Shown piece by piece: positions 6,034 to 14,631 of a stretch of DNA of 31,350 nucleotides. Each line of letters starts with the position of its first letter. Position 1 is the stretch's first letter. This DNA comes from JBPEXY01 sp052031065 (GTDB taxonomy: Bacteria > Pseudomonadota > Gammaproteobacteria > Immundisolibacterales > Immundisolibacteraceae), in assembly GCA_052031065.1 (NCBI GenBank), contig JBPEXY010000044.1:1-31350 (forward strand), given 5' to 3'. The notes under the pieces were generated by a model. The model was not told where the DNA came from and made no database searches. It saw only the letters and a program-made list of their open reading frames with translations. The position numbers and the translations under genes are program-made.

Positions 6034-7722
6034 ATGTATGACCTGGTTATAAAGAATGGCCGTATCGTTGACGGTTTAGGTAATCCAGAGTTCAGCGGTG
6101 ATATTGCCGTTCACGGCGACACCATCGTAGCAGTGGGTGATCTGTCATCAGCCGAGTCAAAGCTGACCCACGATGCAGAAGGGCTGGTGGTGGCGCCGGG
6201 GTTCGTTGATCCACATACCCATTATGATGCGCAGCTCGCCTGGGATCCGTTGATGAGCTGTTCCCCTGAGCATGGGGTCACAACTGCGGTGATCGGCAAC
6301 TGCGGGGTGGGAACCGCACCAGTCAGGGATGAGATGCGCGAGTTTCTGATGTGGGATCTGGTCAATGTTGAAGGGATACCTTTTGACGATATGGATCAGG
6401 GGATTGACTGGCAATGGGATTCGTTTGCCTCCTATATGGATAAAATCGACCAGCGCGGTTTGGGTATGAATGTCGTGCCACTGGTGGCAATGACCCCACT
6501 ACGTCATTACGTTCTCGGTGAGCAGTCGATGGAACGGGAAGCCACTGCCGAAGAGATCACCCGAATGGCTGAACTGTTTGGTGAAGCGATGGAGCGCGGG
6601 GCCTTTGGTTTTTCCACTCCTGTCATTGGTGTCCATGTAGGTTATCAGGGTAAACCGGTCGCCTGTCGTAATGCCAGTCTGGAAGAGTATCGCGCCCTCT
6701 GTGTCGAATTGAAAAAGCTCGGTAGAGGTAGCATCGAACTGGCGCTCAAGCTCACCGGTGAGGTGGGCGAGCAGGAGCGTGAACTGCTCGAACTGCTGAT
6801 TGAGGAAAGTGGCCGGCCGGTAACCTGGCTGGCTGTCGTCAATCAGGCAGAGCAACCCGACTCCTACCTGCAGAGACTGGAGCAGGTGCAGGACCTGATC
6901 GGTTGGGAAAAATCTGTACCACAGACGACCTGCCGGCCGTTGCGTTTTCAGCTGGACCTGGCGAATCCCTATATTCTCGGGGTCTTTCCGAGTTGGCAGC
7001 CGGTCATGCAAATGACCACTGAAGAAAAATATCGCTGTTATCGTGACCCTTCATTCAGGCAGTCATTCCGCGAAGACCTGGTAAACATCCCGGCATTTGG
7101 CAGCAACGTATGGGAACGCTTTTATGTGCTCGACGGTGTCAGTGAGCAGGCACGTTCCCTTGCTGAACGAGGCTGCACCATTGCTGAGGTGGCCCGTGAG
7201 CGTGGTATTGATCCGATGGATTGTTTCTGTGAAATCGCGATCGAAGATGAACTACGCACCACTTTCGACCTGGTTGCGCTCAATTATGATGAGAAAGACA
7301 CCATTCCGTTGGTGCAGGACGACAGATTATTAATCGGTCTCTCTGACGGTGGTGCTCATTTGAATATGCTTTGCGATGCTGGCTATTCAACCCACCTGTT
7401 GCAGCGCTGGGTGCGTGAAACAGGTGCATTGAGCCTGGAGGAGGGAGTGCGCAAGCTAACCTCAGTGCCGGCCGACTTTTTTGGCATTTCTAACCGGGGA
7501 AGAATTGCCACAGGGTGTAAAGCTGACCTGGTGATTTTTAACCCTGATACAGTCGCTTGTGGCGACAAACAGACAGTTAACGACCTGCCCAGTGGTGGAA
7601 AACGTTTTGTTACAGAAGCTGAGGGAATTCACTCAACTTTCCTCAATGGCAAGTTACTCTACAGTGGAGGAGAGTATCAGGGTGGGTTGCCTGGCAGGGT
7701 GCTGCGCAGTTACGACTGCTAA
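6034..7722 (+). CDS. Amidohydrolase family protein (N-acyl-D-amino-acid deacylase-like)
   Basis: A 562-residue member of the amidohydrolase superfamily, D-aminoacylase-like branch. The N-terminal beta-sandwich start (MYDLVIKNGRIVDGLG) leads to the metal motif H61-T-H63-Y-D65, then GNCGVG with C90, the bridging cysteine position of D-aminoacylases. A late LSDGGAH supplies the catalytic Asp, and SNRGRIATGCKADLVIFNPD closes the sandwich. The two central His ligands of true D-aminoacylases (in YASHMR and ISHLK) are not evident; the matching stretches read SIELALKL and TWLAVVN. It therefore belongs to the broad, poorly characterised 'amidohydrolase family' group, and D-amino acids need not be the substrate. 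AGAGGAG (6021-6027) precedes the ATG. Its position behind two dioxygenase pairs suggests hydrolysis of an amide or lactam-like group in the same pathway (inference). Confidence 0.82.
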   Translation: MYDLVIKNGRIVDGLGNPEFSGDIAVHGDTIVAVGDLSSAESKLTHDAEGLVVAPGFVDPHTHYDAQLAWDPLMSCSPEHGVTTAVIGNCGVGTAPVRDEMREFLMWDLVNVEGIPFDDMDQGIDWQWDSFASYMDKIDQRGLGMNVVPLVAMTPLRHYVLGEQSMEREATAEEITRMAELFGEAMERGAFGFSTPVIGVHVGYQGKPVACRNASLEEYRALCVELKKLGRGSIELALKLTGEVGEQERELLELLIEESGRPVTWLAVVNQAEQPDSYLQRLEQVQDLIGWEKSVPQTTCRPLRFQLDLANPYILGVFPSWQPVMQMTTEEKYRCYRDPSFRQSFREDLVNIPAFGSNVWERFYVLDGVSEQARSLAERGCTIAEVARERGIDPMDCFCEIAIEDELRTTFDLVALNYDEKDTIPLVQDDRLLIGLSDGGAHLNMLCDAGYSTHLLQRWVRETGALSLEEGVRKLTSVPADFFGISNRGRIATGCKADLVIFNPDTVACGDKQTVNDLPSGGKRFVTEAEGIHSTFLNGKLLYSGGEYQGGLPGRVLRSYDC

Positions 7723-7913
7723 TCACGTGGAGTCATCTCCAGGAATTCATCGTCAGTTGGGCAGATAACCCTTTGTTCCGGGCATGTCAGTCTAAAGTAT
7801 CTGCGTAAGCGGCCGCTAAACCTTCGCGAACCGGCAACTGAAGACAATTGCAGGATAGGACCTGATGTAGCCGGTTTGCTCTACTCCATAGGGAGTGATT
7901 ACCAGGGTGCTTC

Positions 7914-8834
7914 GTGGGGCGCAGATCATTGACTGACTATTCGAATCGAATCCTTGTCGCGGACGATGAACCGCACAATCTGGAACTGTTACAGCTGTTT
8001 CTCGAGGAGAAAGATTACCTCGTCGAGACTGCGTCAGACGGTCAGGCTGCGTGGGAAAAATTGACCACTGAGCCCGACCGTTACATGGTGGTTCTGTTGG
8101 ACCGAATGATGCCTAACATGAGTGGGCTCGAAGTGTTGAAGAAAATGAAGCAGGATGTCCGGCTTTGCAAGTTGCCGGTGGTATTGCAGACTGCTCTTTC
8201 GAGTACCGAGGATGTGACCGAAGGTATCAGTGCTGGTGCTTACTACTACCTGGGCAAACCTTATGAACGGTCGATGTTGCACTCGGTAGTTGATGCGGCT
8301 GCTAGTGACTACCATCACCACCGTAAGCTTATCAGTGATTTGCAGGAGACCCAGCGCACGCTGGAAATGCTCAGTTACGGTGTGTTTTCCTTTTCTACCC
8401 TTGATGAAGCGCAAGCACTGGCACTATTACTCGCAAAGGGTTGCTCAACCGGACCGAGTATTGTGTCAGGCCTTGCGGAATTGTTTGTTAATGCGGTGGA
8501 GCACGGCAACCTGAATATCAGCTATGAGGAAAAATCCCGTTTGCTGGAAGAGGGCACCTGGCGGCAGGAGATTGAATCACGCCTCCTCCAATCAGAATAC
8601 CGGGACCGAAAAGTAATAGTTGAGTATCGAAAAGAACCTAACTTGATCGAATTTCTGATCAGTGACGAGGGCCAGGGCTTCGACTGGCAGAAATATCTGG
8701 AGATAGACCCATCCAGAGGTGCTGATCGCCACGGGCGGGGGATTGCCATGGCGAAGATGATCAGTTTTTCCCGACTCGAATATCTTGGTGTTGGTAATCA
8801 GGTAAAAGCCACTGTCAATCTGGAGCTGGATTAG
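7914..8834 (+). CDS. Response regulator with a C-terminal histidine-kinase-like ATPase domain
   Basis: A 306-residue protein. The receiver domain (about residues 12-125) has acidic pocket D17-D18, phosphoacceptor D63 (VVLLDRMMPNMSG), T93 and K115 (GKPYE). A linker leads to an HATPase_c domain of the RsbW/SpoIIAB-like type: N-box ELFVNAVEHGN (about 189-199), G1 box DEGQGF (251-256), G2 box HGRGIAMA (273-280). There is no DNA-binding domain and no phosphatase domain. Known relatives act by protein-protein switching or phosphorylating an antagonist, but no anti-sigma antagonist or PP2C gene lies nearby. The start is uncertain: GTG at 7914 has a weak AGGG upstream, and a TTG at 7929 is also possible. 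It probably has its own promoter in the 190-nt gap before it. Confidence 0.85.
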   Translation: MGRRSLTDYSNRILVADDEPHNLELLQLFLEEKDYLVETASDGQAAWEKLTTEPDRYMVVLLDRMMPNMSGLEVLKKMKQDVRLCKLPVVLQTALSSTEDVTEGISAGAYYYLGKPYERSMLHSVVDAAASDYHHHRKLISDLQETQRTLEMLSYGVFSFSTLDEAQALALLLAKGCSTGPSIVSGLAELFVNAVEHGNLNISYEEKSRLLEEGTWRQEIESRLLQSEYRDRKVIVEYRKEPNLIEFLISDEGQGFDWQKYLEIDPSRGADRHGRGIAMAKMISFSRLEYLGVGNQVKATVNLELD

Positions 8835-8842
8835 TTTCTGTT

Positions 8843-9604
8843 TCAGCGACTGCTCATTGCGCCATCGACGGTAAAGGTGCCGCCAGTGCAGTAGCTGCTG
8901 TCGTCACTGGCAAGGTAAAGCATTAGGCTGGCTACTTCTTCTGCCGTGCCATAACGCCCCGCCGGAATTCCTTGTGCGAGCTGTTGTTTCACCTGTTCAG
9001 GGTGTTCGTTACTCATCATTCCTTCCAGGCTACGCATCATCCGCGTTTCGATCGGCGCCGGATTTACGGTGTTGACCCTGATGCCGAGGGGCGCGCCTTC
9101 AATTGCTGCGCTGCGCATGAGTCCCACTACCGCATGTTTGCTGGTGACATAAGCCGACATGCCCGCAGCACCTTGCAGGCCCGCTACTGAGGAGGTGATA
9201 ACGATGCTGCCGCCACCCTCTGCCATGACCGGCATGATCTGCTGCAGGCCATTCCAGACTCCCTCAACGTTAACTCTCAACACCTGCCGAAATAGTTCCG
9301 CAGGGTACTCGGTAAGCGGAGCGACGACGCCCTCAATGCCTGCATTGGCTATGAGAATATCAACTTTACCCCAGGCATCGATGGTCTGCTTGACGTAAGC
9401 TGCAGTGTCCGCAGCATCGCTAACATCGGCAACTGCCCACAGCGTGTTTTCTCCGAGATCGGCAGACAGTTGTTCAAGTTCGGTACCGCTCATATCGACC
9501 AGCATCACCTTCGCCCCCTCATCGATCAACCGCCGAGCAGCTGCAGAACCGATTCCGCCGGCGGCACCGGTGACGATGGCTACTTTGTTCGAAAAACGGT
9601 GCAT
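8843..9604 (-). CDS. Short-chain dehydrogenase/reductase (SDR)
   Basis: A 253-residue classical SDR. The cofactor motif TGAAGGIG is at 12-19, and D37 at the end of beta-2 suggests NAD(H) preference. NAG is at 87-89, with catalytic S139, Y152 and K156 (YVTSK). It would oxidise or reduce an alcohol/ketone. The ATG at 9604 has AGGAG six bases upstream, and the GTG just before it is spaced too closely. It lies 25 nt downstream of pyruvate kinase on the same strand and is probably read through from it. The opposite-strand response-regulator gene ends 8 nt beyond its stop, leaving no room for a separate terminator. The substrate is unknown; the neighbourhood of oxygenases makes a catabolic role plausible. 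Confidence 0.9.
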   Translation of the reverse strand: MHRFSNKVAIVTGAAGGIGSAAARRLIDEGAKVMLVDMSGTELEQLSADLGENTLWAVADVSDAADTAAYVKQTIDAWGKVDILIANAGIEGVVAPLTEYPAELFRQVLRVNVEGVWNGLQQIMPVMAEGGGSIVITSSVAGLQGAAGMSAYVTSKHAVVGLMRSAAIEGAPLGIRVNTVNPAPIETRMMRSLEGMMSNEHPEQVKQQLAQGIPAGRYGTAEEVASLMLYLASDDSSYCTGGTFTVDGAMSSR

Positions 9605-9629
9605 CACTCTCTCCTGGTAGTGGTGGGTT

Positions 9630-11099
9630 CTAGACAGTTAAAACCGTGATCGCCGGCGCGTGGCGCTCAGGATCAAAATGAAACCCCTCGAGCAACAACA
9701 GCCGATCTCCGCGATGGGCGCCAAACACCTGCCGCGCGAGATTGCCGGCGAGGTCGTGATATTCCTCGATTGCATCAGTATCCGCAATGCAGGGAACGAT
9801 ACCCCAGTTCAGGGTCATCTTTCGGCAGGTATAAGGATTGGGTGAGGCTGCGACTATGGGGGCGGAAGGTCTGCCGGAACTGACCACCGCAGCGGAGGTT
9901 CCACCCATCGACATCACAATGATGCAGTGCACCTGCAGATCATTGGAAAGTGACGTCAGAGCATTCGCCACAGCGTGGTGTAGTGGTAGAGGCGGCGTAG
10001 CGCTGCTATCCTGGAGGTTCCGGAACCGTTCCGTATGCCACAGGTAACTCTCGTTGTGCCGGGCGATCCGGTCCATCATTTTCACTGCTTCAACCGGGTA
10101 TTTGCCTGCCGCAGTTTCTCCAGAAAGCATAATGGCGTCGGCGCCACTTTGCACCGCGTGCGAAATGTCGCTCACCTCAGCGCGCGTGGGCTGGGTCTGG
10201 TCGAGCATGCTCTCCAGCATCTGAGTTGCCACAATTACCGGTTTGTAGTGTCTGCGCGCTGCTTCAACCAGCTGATTCTGTGCAACGGGGACCTCTTCAG
10301 GGCGTAATTCAACACCCATATCGCCACGGGCGATCATAATCCCGTCCGCCGCCGCGATAATCTCCTCGGCGTTTTGCAGCGCTTCATGGTTTTCCAGCTT
10401 GGCGATAATGGCGGTGGGTTGAAAGGCTTCAGCGACCAGCTCCCGAAGCAGCTCAACATCGCTGGCCTTGCGGGTAAATGAGAGCCCGATAAACTCAACC
10501 CCCAGTTTCAGTACCAGCCTGGCGTCATCTATATCCTTGTCTGTCAGCGGTGGAGCGGAGACTTCGCTGTACGGCATATTAATACCCTTGCGGGATTTGA
10601 GGATCCCCCCCTGCAGCACCCGGCAACTGAGGTCTTGCCCATTGATCTTCTCTACCATCAGCTCCAGTTTGCCATCGTCAAGCAGCAGTCGTGTGTCTGG
10701 TTCAACATCCTGGTGTAGTTGCCGATAGGCTGATGGGATTAGCCCGGGGCCGCCGATAACCTCTCTGGTTGTGACGACTACTTCTTCACCGGCTACAAGC
10801 TCTATTTGCCCTTCGGCAAATGTTCCACAACGAATTTTTGGTCCGCAGAGATCGGCGAGAATGCCGATATGCTGATTTTTTTCTTCAGCAATTTCACGAA
10901 TCAGGTAAACCGCCTGGGTGTGTGATTGGTGGTCGCCGTGGGACATGTTCAGACGGAAAATGTTGACGCCTGCGTCAATTAATTTTCCAAGAGTCTGGCG
11001 ACTGTCTGACGCGGGTCCGACTGTTGCGATGATCTTGGTGCGTCGGTGCAGAAGTGGAGCAAAATCAATATCTATCGCCATTAAGAATCGCTCGGCCAT
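9630..11099 (-). CDS. pyk: Pyruvate kinase
   Basis: A 489-residue enzyme of glycolysis, phosphoenolpyruvate plus ADP to pyruvate plus ATP. Signature stretches are RRTKIIATVGPAS at the start, FRLNMSHGDH, the active-site block IIAKLENHEALQN with its catalytic lysine, GIMIARGDMGVE, and VATQMLESM. A C-terminal regulatory domain follows (GGTSAAVVSSGRPSAPIVAAS). The length is close to PykA-type enzymes. The start is uncertain: the ATG at 11099 has no clear ribosome-binding site, and a second in-frame ATG at 11081 (MAIDIDFAPLL) has only a weak one. It is divergent from the CPBP protease gene and upstream of the SDR gene. It is a housekeeping gene embedded among catabolic ones. Confidence 0.96.
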   Translation of the reverse strand: MAERFLMAIDIDFAPLLHRRTKIIATVGPASDSRQTLGKLIDAGVNIFRLNMSHGDHQSHTQAVYLIREIAEEKNQHIGILADLCGPKIRCGTFAEGQIELVAGEEVVVTTREVIGGPGLIPSAYRQLHQDVEPDTRLLLDDGKLELMVEKINGQDLSCRVLQGGILKSRKGINMPYSEVSAPPLTDKDIDDARLVLKLGVEFIGLSFTRKASDVELLRELVAEAFQPTAIIAKLENHEALQNAEEIIAAADGIMIARGDMGVELRPEEVPVAQNQLVEAARRHYKPVIVATQMLESMLDQTQPTRAEVSDISHAVQSGADAIMLSGETAAGKYPVEAVKMMDRIARHNESYLWHTERFRNLQDSSATPPLPLHHAVANALTSLSNDLQVHCIIVMSMGGTSAAVVSSGRPSAPIVAASPNPYTCRKMTLNWGIVPCIADTDAIEEYHDLAGNLARQVFGAHRGDRLLLLEGFHFDPERHAPAITVLTV

Positions 11100-11167
11100 T
11101 TGGTGATGGAGGAATAGATTATAGACTTACCAGATCAATTCTCCGGGAAAAACAAGATGTCGGTGCA

Positions 11168-11935
11168 ATGAATCAGCAGAACGACTCGGATCAGAAAAAG
11201 CGACCAGTGGCCACAACCCCCTGGAGTCCTGCGCAAACTCTGGCACTGACCGCTGCAATCGCAATTACCTTGCCCCTGGTCAATATGGTGGTAGCGCTGC
11301 TCATGTCGGGAATATCAGCAGCGGTTGACCCCGCATTTGATCAGAAACAGTTCTATCGGGACCTGCGCCAGGACGGTCACTATCTGACCTACGCGTCTCT
11401 CGCGGCCAATCTGGCGACCATCTGGCTGGTGTTGCGTTTTATCGACCTGCGCGGAGCTGTGCGCTGGCCCACCTATCTGGCTGCGCGGGCGCCGGCCGCA
11501 GGCTGGATACCGGCGATGATCGTCGGCGGTGCAATTTATCTACTGCTTGAGAGGTTTGTTGGGGCACTGTTCGATCGACCTGAGTTTCCTCAGTTTCTGA
11601 TCGAGATCTACGCCACCGCCGAGCCGATGCTGCTGTTCTGGCTGGCATTGACGCTGGTTGCGCCGGTGGCAGAGGAGGTGCTGTTTCGAGGATTCCTGTT
11701 TGTTGGATTGAGAAATTCCTGGCTTGGTAGCAATGGCGCTATCTTGGCCACTTCATTTCTCTGGACGATCATCCATTTGCAATACGATCTTTTCGATAAA
11801 CTGATGATCTTCGCTCTCGGGATCTATCTCGGCTGGCTACGCGACCGGTTTAACAGCATCCTGCCAGCTGTCATCTTGCATGTGGTGATTAACACACTGG
11901 CACTTTCCGGATTGGTAGCGTCTATAGAGCGCTGA
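11168..11935 (+). CDS. CPBP family intramembrane metalloprotease
   Basis: A 255-residue multi-pass membrane protein. It carries the three CPBP/CAAX-protease motifs: E169-E170-VLF-R174, then WTIIH ending in H203, and HVVIN near the C-terminus. Hydrophobic segments lie at about 24-46, 78-92, 113-128, 153-167 and at the C-terminus. Bacterial members are related to Rce1-type prenyl proteases, but most have no known substrate; several are linked to bacteriocin self-immunity. The ATG at 11168 is chosen because the charged N-terminus then leads straight into the first membrane helix; an upstream in-frame ATG at 11054 would overlap pyruvate kinase. It ends 5 nt before the convergent tmcA stop. Confidence 0.85.
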   Translation: MNQQNDSDQKKRPVATTPWSPAQTLALTAAIAITLPLVNMVVALLMSGISAAVDPAFDQKQFYRDLRQDGHYLTYASLAANLATIWLVLRFIDLRGAVRWPTYLAARAPAAGWIPAMIVGGAIYLLLERFVGALFDRPEFPQFLIEIYATAEPMLLFWLALTLVAPVAEEVLFRGFLFVGLRNSWLGSNGAILATSFLWTIIHLQYDLFDKLMIFALGIYLGWLRDRFNSILPAVILHVVINTLALSGLVASIER

Positions 11936-11940
11936 TGGGA

Positions 11941-14226
11941 CTATTCTGGAACACTAACTCCAGGGATTCTGGTAGTCGAGTCGGCGTCGGTAAGCCGTTT
12001 GCCGTCGATGGTGGTGAGCAGTGCCGCAGCATCGCGCATAGCCTGCATCACCTGTTCTTTACCGGATAGTCCAGTGGCAGTGGCTACCGTCTTCCAGCTC
12101 CGTTTCTGTAATAGTTTCATGATCAATATGGTCATCTGCTGATCAGAAAGCTGCGGATATTCTGACTGCCCCGCCAGCAGGGAGTTGAATCCGTAGACCA
12201 ACGAGGGTAGCGCCTCCTCATAGGCTCGTTTGTGAACCGCAAAGGCGCGCCACTCCTGATCCAGCGCGGGGCGTGGGTTCTCTTTTATTTCGTTCATCGC
12301 TATGGTGTCTGTTTGCTGTTCTGGTGGCCTTGACGGAGCGTTGTCTGCAGGTTGATGGTGAAATTGATTTAGTAACTGAAATAGCTCCGCCACTATCGCT
12401 GGCTCTAATTCCCTCAGCGGCTCTGCGAGCCAGTAGACAAACTTTTCACCAAACAGCCTGCTGGCGTTCTGGACCAGTGTCTGGCCAGCTTCACTCAACG
12501 CGGCAGCCATCATCACGGAATGAGCGCCGCTGGTCGGTTCGCGCCGGCTGCCAACATAAATGGGGACCAAACCGACCGCCCCCCAGAAATAGAGTAGTTG
12601 TCGGGAAGCGCCAAAACTAACCCCAAACCAGTCAAGTCGATCTCGCCGCGCACCCGCTTCCATCTCAGAAACCAGCCTGCTGCCGATACCCCGTCCGCGC
12701 CAGTTGGGGTGGACGACAATACGCATAATCCGGTCCCCCTCCGTCGTTGCCGCATCGGTGATGCCCAGGTGTCCAACCAGGGTTTGAGCTAACAGGTGCC
12801 CCCGTGGTCGTCTTTCCCCGTTGAAAATTTTGACTGCCAAATCCTGATCGATATCGCCTTCTCGGCAGACCAGGGCGGTGGCGATAACACGATGTTGCCA
12901 GCAGGCAACCCAGACTCTCACATTGGGGCCGTCCAGTAACTGGCGCAGGTCGAGCGGGCGGGTGCGGTAGTGGGCCATCACCAGCAACCCGAAAACCGAT
13001 CGTAACAGCATTTCATCCCGATAAAGATCGTCCCGGTTAATCTTTTTGAACTCAATCTCATCAACCAGAAACTCCTCCGGACAGGCCGGAGCATCTGCGG
13101 ATGCATTCAACATCAGGCTCTGGAAAATAGTTTTTTCCAACGGGTCATTTGCCGCATAACGTATCGGTTCGCTCAGTACAACCTTGCTCCACCCCGGGGT
13201 TTGTGCGTCGAGTATTTCATTGAACCTCAAAGCGAAACCTCGGCCGCTACCTTCATAGCCATGTACGGTTGATGCAAAGGCGATACGGGGGTACTGCTTT
13301 AGCAACCGGCGCAGATGGTTAAGCGGCAGTCCGGCCGCTTCATCAACGATAAGCAGATCACAATCAACCCGTTGACCAATCACCTTGTCGGGGGCGATAA
13401 ACTTTAAATTTTTATCACTCTCTCCATCACGATTACCGGTAGCTCTCAGCGTTTGTAAAGCGTGTTTAAACAATGTTTTGCATGCTGACTTTCTGGGCGC
13501 TGTAACCCTTATGCGGGTCTGGCGTGAACTAATCAGATGCGCAGCAGCAATACCCAGTGCAGCCGATTTTCCCCGGCCACGGTCAGAAAGTAGTAATGCC
13601 GGCCGACGGCGATGTCCAATGACAACGTTGGTAATCGCGTCAATGGCCTTTTGCTGATCGGGTGTGACGGAATTAGCTGCGACACCGAGTGCTGGAGTGC
13701 CAGCAACGGTCTGAATCGAGTAGCTCCATTCACCCCTGGCACTCCAGCGCACTACGGTCGAATCCAGACCAAGCTGACGGACAAACCGGCGGGTAAAACG
13801 ATTGGTCACTCTGTCTGCGGTTACCGGATGAACAGCGATGCGCGCCTTGTCGAGATCCAGTTGATCGGGCCAACTGACCGCGTCTGGGGTCAATAACAGT
13901 GCTAAGCCACCAGCCTTGACCGATCCGCTAGCAGCCGCCAGAGCATCGGGATTAAACCGCTGGTGGGCGTCAAAAACGAGGCAGCTGATCTCTCGACCCA
14001 ACAGGTCGCTGGCATGGTGGGCTGCAATCTGGTCTTTCCCGGGCGGAGCGTGGTCTGATATCCAGACGATGCGACCGTCAAACAGCTGTGTGATCTGTTC
14101 TGCGGCTAACAGGCACTCCTCGTGGCTTCCCGTAATCCAGAGTAGCCGACGCCAGCGATGCCAGTTTGCATCAGCCATAAGGCTCTCTACGGCGCTCGAC
14201 CGATCAACTGAAAGCGGTGGAATCAT
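11941..14226 (-). CDS. tmcA: tRNA(Met) cytidine acetyltransferase TmcA
   Basis: A 761-residue protein with the TmcA domain order. An N-terminal domain is followed by an RNA-helicase-like ATPase with Walker A SDRGRGKS (214-221) and Walker B LLIVDEAAGLP (291-301). A GNAT acetyltransferase domain has the acetyl-CoA loop RGRGIG (about 510-515, in VVHPNWRGRGIG). A C-terminal tRNA-binding region completes it. TmcA makes N4-acetylcytidine at the wobble position of elongator tRNA(Met) using acetyl-CoA and ATP. It is longer than the E. coli protein (about 670 residues), mostly in loops and the C-terminal part. The start is taken as the first ATG, preceded by a modest AGAG; an internal ATG at residue 17 is possible. 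It is convergent with the CPBP protease gene. Confidence 0.93.
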   Translation of the reverse strand: MIPPLSVDRSSAVESLMADANWHRWRRLLWITGSHEECLLAAEQITQLFDGRIVWISDHAPPGKDQIAAHHASDLLGREISCLVFDAHQRFNPDALAAASGSVKAGGLALLLTPDAVSWPDQLDLDKARIAVHPVTADRVTNRFTRRFVRQLGLDSTVVRWSARGEWSYSIQTVAGTPALGVAANSVTPDQQKAIDAITNVVIGHRRRPALLLSDRGRGKSAALGIAAAHLISSRQTRIRVTAPRKSACKTLFKHALQTLRATGNRDGESDKNLKFIAPDKVIGQRVDCDLLIVDEAAGLPLNHLRRLLKQYPRIAFASTVHGYEGSGRGFALRFNEILDAQTPGWSKVVLSEPIRYAANDPLEKTIFQSLMLNASADAPACPEEFLVDEIEFKKINRDDLYRDEMLLRSVFGLLVMAHYRTRPLDLRQLLDGPNVRVWVACWQHRVIATALVCREGDIDQDLAVKIFNGERRPRGHLLAQTLVGHLGITDAATTEGDRIMRIVVHPNWRGRGIGSRLVSEMEAGARRDRLDWFGVSFGASRQLLYFWGAVGLVPIYVGSRREPTSGAHSVMMAAALSEAGQTLVQNASRLFGEKFVYWLAEPLRELEPAIVAELFQLLNQFHHQPADNAPSRPPEQQTDTIAMNEIKENPRPALDQEWRAFAVHKRAYEEALPSLVYGFNSLLAGQSEYPQLSDQQMTILIMKLLQKRSWKTVATATGLSGKEQVMQAMRDAAALLTTIDGKRLTDADSTTRIPGVSVPE

Positions 14227-14631
14227 AAACTGCTCTGGTGGCGATTGAACACAGTCAAGGTGTGCACGTTAAAACGGTTCCATAGTGAGGGCCGGTTAGA
14301 CCGCGCCAATACTAAATTTCAATGCTTAACCTTAACAACAACGCACTTTAAAAAGAACCTCTAACCCTATGAATATTATCGCTTAGTTGTGATCACTTCG
14401 GTCTGCACTGGTCAGTTATCAGAACGTCGACTCTGAGCCGAGTTCTGGAACGAAGGCATTTGGCTTTAGACACGAGTAAACCACCGGGTTGGTCTAGCCG
14501 GACGGCGTGAGATAGAACAACGTTGCGATGAAGCGTTATCTGCTAGGCTATTTGTAGGTGCTTATTCCACCTTATCACTGGACCCCAGCTGTATTGGGTG
14601 TTCTGACAGGACCCAGGGTCATGGAGGAGAG
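14227..14631. other. 405-bp intergenic region between divergent tmcA and the flavin monooxygenase
   Basis: No gene is recognised here. A minus-strand sigma70-like promoter for tmcA is possible: TTGTTA (complement of 14333-14338) and TAGTAT (complement of 14309-14314) with 18-bp spacing. A short palindrome GACCC-A-GGGTC (14610-14620) sits directly before the monooxygenase ribosome-binding site and could hide or mark the start. Both are weak predictions. The region is unusually long for this window, where most gaps are under 200 bp. Confidence 0.4.

Noticed and set aside
7723..7913. Promoter or operator in the gap before the response regulator (AACCGGC at 7829 and GCCGGTT at 7870)
   Set aside because: The arms are 34 nt apart and no -35/-10 pair with proper spacing was found; could be chance.
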